Shown: in pieces, positions 62,704 to 64,000 of the stretch
Numbering within the stretch: position 1 is the stretch's first letter
Layout of the letters: each line of letters opens with the position of its first letter
Assembly: GCA_035575515.1 (NCBI GenBank)
Contig: DATLXU010000068.1
Span: 3,723-67,722 of the forward strand
Length of the DNA: 64,000 nucleotides
From: DATLXU01 sp035575515
GTDB taxonomy: Bacteria; Acidobacteriota; Blastocatellia; UBA7656
Direction of reading: 5' to 3'
The notes under the pieces: generated by a model
Told to the model about the DNA's origin: nothing
Seen by the model: only the letters and a program-made list of their open reading frames with translations
The model's database searches: none
Program-made: the position numbers and the translations under genes

Positions 62704-63684
62704 ATGAAACGAAACATACTCGGTATTGACCTAGGCGGAACGAAAGTGATGGCTGCGGCGCTCGACTTTGACGGGCGCGTGCTCAGCCGCGCTCGCGCGA
62801 AGACAAGGGCGTGGCGCGATGACGAGGAAGTTTTTCAGACGATAGCCGACACGGCGCGCCGCAGCCTCGAACAAGCAGGAATTGACTCAAACAGCCTCGC
62901 CGTAATTGGCATAGGCGCGCCCGGCCCGATTGATCCCGCGACCGGCTACATAATCGAATCCGCGAACATGAAGTTCAGGAACTTTCCGCTCGGCCCGCGG
63001 CTCAGCGAAGAGTTTGGCTGCGCGGTCATAGTCGAAAACGATGTGAACGCGGGCGTGTACGGCGAGTTTCACAGGGGCGCGGCTCGCGGCGCGCGCGATG
63101 TGCTGGGCATGTTTGTCGGCACGGGCATCGGCGGCGGCCTTATCATAAATGGCAAATTGCACAGGGGCGCGAGCTGCAATGCGGGCGAGGTCGGTCACAT
63201 AATCATCGAAGTCGGAGGCCCGCGCTGCGGCTGCGGCAATCGCGGCTGCCTGGAAGCTCTGGCGAGCCGCACGGCGATGACGCGCGACATTCGACGCGCC
63301 ATCAAGCGCGGCGTGAAGACTTCCGTGTCGGAGTTGCTCGAACAAGAGACGGATGTTTTATCAGGCCGCGACCTAAAGCGAGCTTTCGAGGCGGGCGACG
63401 CGCTTGTTGTAAAGATCATCAACCGCGCGGCCAAATTCATAGGCGTAGGACTGGGAAGTTTAGTCAATGTGCTTGCGCCAGAGGTGGTCGTGCTCGGCGG
63501 CGGGGTGATCGAAGCGATGGATGACGGATTCATTGAAAGAATCGCCCGCTCGATGCGCAAGATCGCGTTTGACGTCAACGTGAAGGATTTGCGGATAGCG
63601 CGCGCAGAGCTTGGCGACGACGCGGGAGTGATTGGAGCCGCGATGCTTGCGCGGGAAGCGGTTGAAAGCAACAGTAAAAAGTAA
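62704..63684 (+). CDS. ROK-family sugar kinase, probable glucokinase
   Basis: Cytoplasmic kinase of 326 residues. ATP-binding DLGGTK (residues 9-14), GAPGPID, catalytic D113 in ENDVNAGVYGEF, GTGIGGG, and the zinc motif CGCGNRGCLEALASRTA are all present, which places it among ROK glucokinases/N-acetylmannosamine kinases. Glucose phosphorylation would complete degradation by the GH144 and GH3 enzymes upstream. No helix-turn-helix is present, so it is an enzyme and not a repressor. Ends at a long perfect hairpin (63677-63746) shared with the convergent desaturase gene. Confidence 0.92.
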   Translation: MKRNILGIDLGGTKVMAAALDFDGRVLSRARAKTRAWRDDEEVFQTIADTARRSLEQAGIDSNSLAVIGIGAPGPIDPATGYIIESANMKFRNFPLGPRLSEEFGCAVIVENDVNAGVYGEFHRGAARGARDVLGMFVGTGIGGGLIINGKLHRGASCNAGEVGHIIIEVGGPRCGCGNRGCLEALASRTAMTRDIRRAIKRGVKTSVSELLEQETDVLSGRDLKRAFEAGDALVVKIINRAAKFIGVGLGSLVNVLAPEVVVLGGGVIEAMDDGFIERIARSMRKIAFDVNVKDLRIARAELGDDAGVIGAAMLAREAVESNSKK

Positions 63685-63746
63685 AAACGCAAAAGGCAAA
63701 AGAAGAAGCAATTTGTTTCGCGTTCAGCTTTTGCGTTTTTACTTTT
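63677..63746. repeat. perfect 19-bp inverted repeat between convergent genes
   Basis: AAAAGTAAAAACGCAAAAG (63677-63695) is exactly complementary to 63728-63746, with a 32-nt loop. It begins inside the last codons of the ROK kinase and ends four bases before the stop of the desaturase gene. The AT-rich arms end in T-runs on both strands, as for a bidirectional terminator. Confidence 0.8.
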
Positions 63747-63749
63747 GCC

Positions 63750-64000
63750 TTACTTTGCGGGCGCGAGCAGATGCTCAGGCGGGAGGCGCAGGTCCCACAC
63801 GAGCCTGAACCACGACATGATTTTCAGCGCGTAATAACTGAAATCAAATTCCCACCAGAAGAAACCCTGCTTGACCGATGCCATGTAATGATGATGATTG
63901 TTGTGCCAACCTTCGCCGCCAGTCCATAGCGCAATCCAGAAGTTATTGCGGCTCTGATCGGCAGTCTCATAACGGCGGCTGCCCCAAAGGTGAGCCAGAG
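63750..64000 (-). CDS. fatty acid (acyl-CoA delta-9-type) desaturase, C-terminal part
   Basis: Only the last 82 codons are in the window; the gene continues beyond 64000. The visible end reads LAHLWGSRRYET, NNFWIALWTGGEGWHNNHHH, KQGFFWWEFDFSYYALK. The third His box GWHNNHH and the preceding SRNN/GEGWHN context are diagnostic for membrane acyl-CoA/acyl-lipid delta-9 desaturases, whose di-iron site uses three His boxes. The other two boxes must lie outside the window. Introduces a double bond into saturated acyl chains in the inner membrane. Convergent with the ROK kinase. Confidence 0.88.
   Translation of the reverse strand, partial: LAHLWGSRRYETADQSRNNFWIALWTGGEGWHNNHHHYMASVKQGFFWWEFDFSYYALKIMSWFRLVWDLRLPPEHLLAPAK

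Noticed and set aside
1..64000. CRISPR arrays, tRNA/rRNA genes, insertion sequences, prophage
   Set aside because: Looked for regularly spaced repeats, cloverleaf-like segments, transposase or integrase motifs; none seen.

Overview
The window reads as chromosomal DNA of a Gram-negative soil bacterium, most likely an acidobacterium of the Blastocatellia type. This is inferred from gene content: three Oar-like TonB-dependent receptors with an N-terminal carboxypeptidase-regulatory domain and no SusD partner, an ASPIC/UnbV FG-GAP protein beside a multiheme cytochrome with TPRs, a propeller-type sensor kinase, and many secreted peptidases (M14, M23, M61, S15-like). GC is moderately high. I saw no tRNA, rRNA, CRISPR, IS element or prophage.

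Layout. 0-3.5 kb: the 3' part of an M14 peptidase, convergent with a ferredoxin/metallo-beta-lactamase fusion. 3.6-5.8 kb: a pheA-aroF operon preceded by a complete ribosome-mediated attenuator (consensus promoter, Phe-rich leader peptide, antiterminator, terminator) that is not covered by ordinary ORF calling. 5.9-10.6 kb: M23 peptidase, L,D-transpeptidase and a CoA-lyase/hydratase pair. 10.8-17.2 kb: secreted di-heme protein, S15-like hydrolase, ChbG-like deacetylase and an unknown secreted protein. 17.3-24.4 kb: a minus-strand run of multiheme cytochrome, FG-GAP lipoprotein, SGLT-like symporter and a small unknown. 24.5-37.6 kb: two TonB receptors, an amino-acid permease, two related small secreted proteins and a sensor kinase/response regulator pair. 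37.7-40.7 kb: nitrilase, BON protein, MFS transporter. 40.9-45.3 kb: an AraC-controlled oxidoreductase cassette ending in a broken cupin gene. 45.3-48.3 kb: M61 peptidase and a LacI regulator. 48.4-61 kb: a glucan-utilisation locus (TonB receptor, two TPR proteins, two GH144-like enzymes, GH3 beta-glucosidase). 61-64 kb: ScfR-type regulator, ROK sugar kinase, and the C-terminus of a fatty-acid desaturase.

How the genes work together. The 47-63.7 kb region can be read as one pathway: a LacI repressor with a palindromic operator just downstream of the receptor promoter, an outer-membrane importer, secreted TPR proteins that may replace SusD, GH144-like endo-glucanases (the family known for beta-1,2-glucan), a GH3 enzyme that finishes hydrolysis to glucose, and a ROK kinase that phosphorylates it. 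The pheA-aroF operon couples the first aromatic step and the Phe branch to charging of tRNA-Phe.

A recurring oddity is long imperfect inverted repeats with low-complexity arms at gene junctions. They occur at 6.6, 8.2, 12.9, 16.0, 21.4, 59.6 and 63.7 kb; the arms differ in sequence but share a style.
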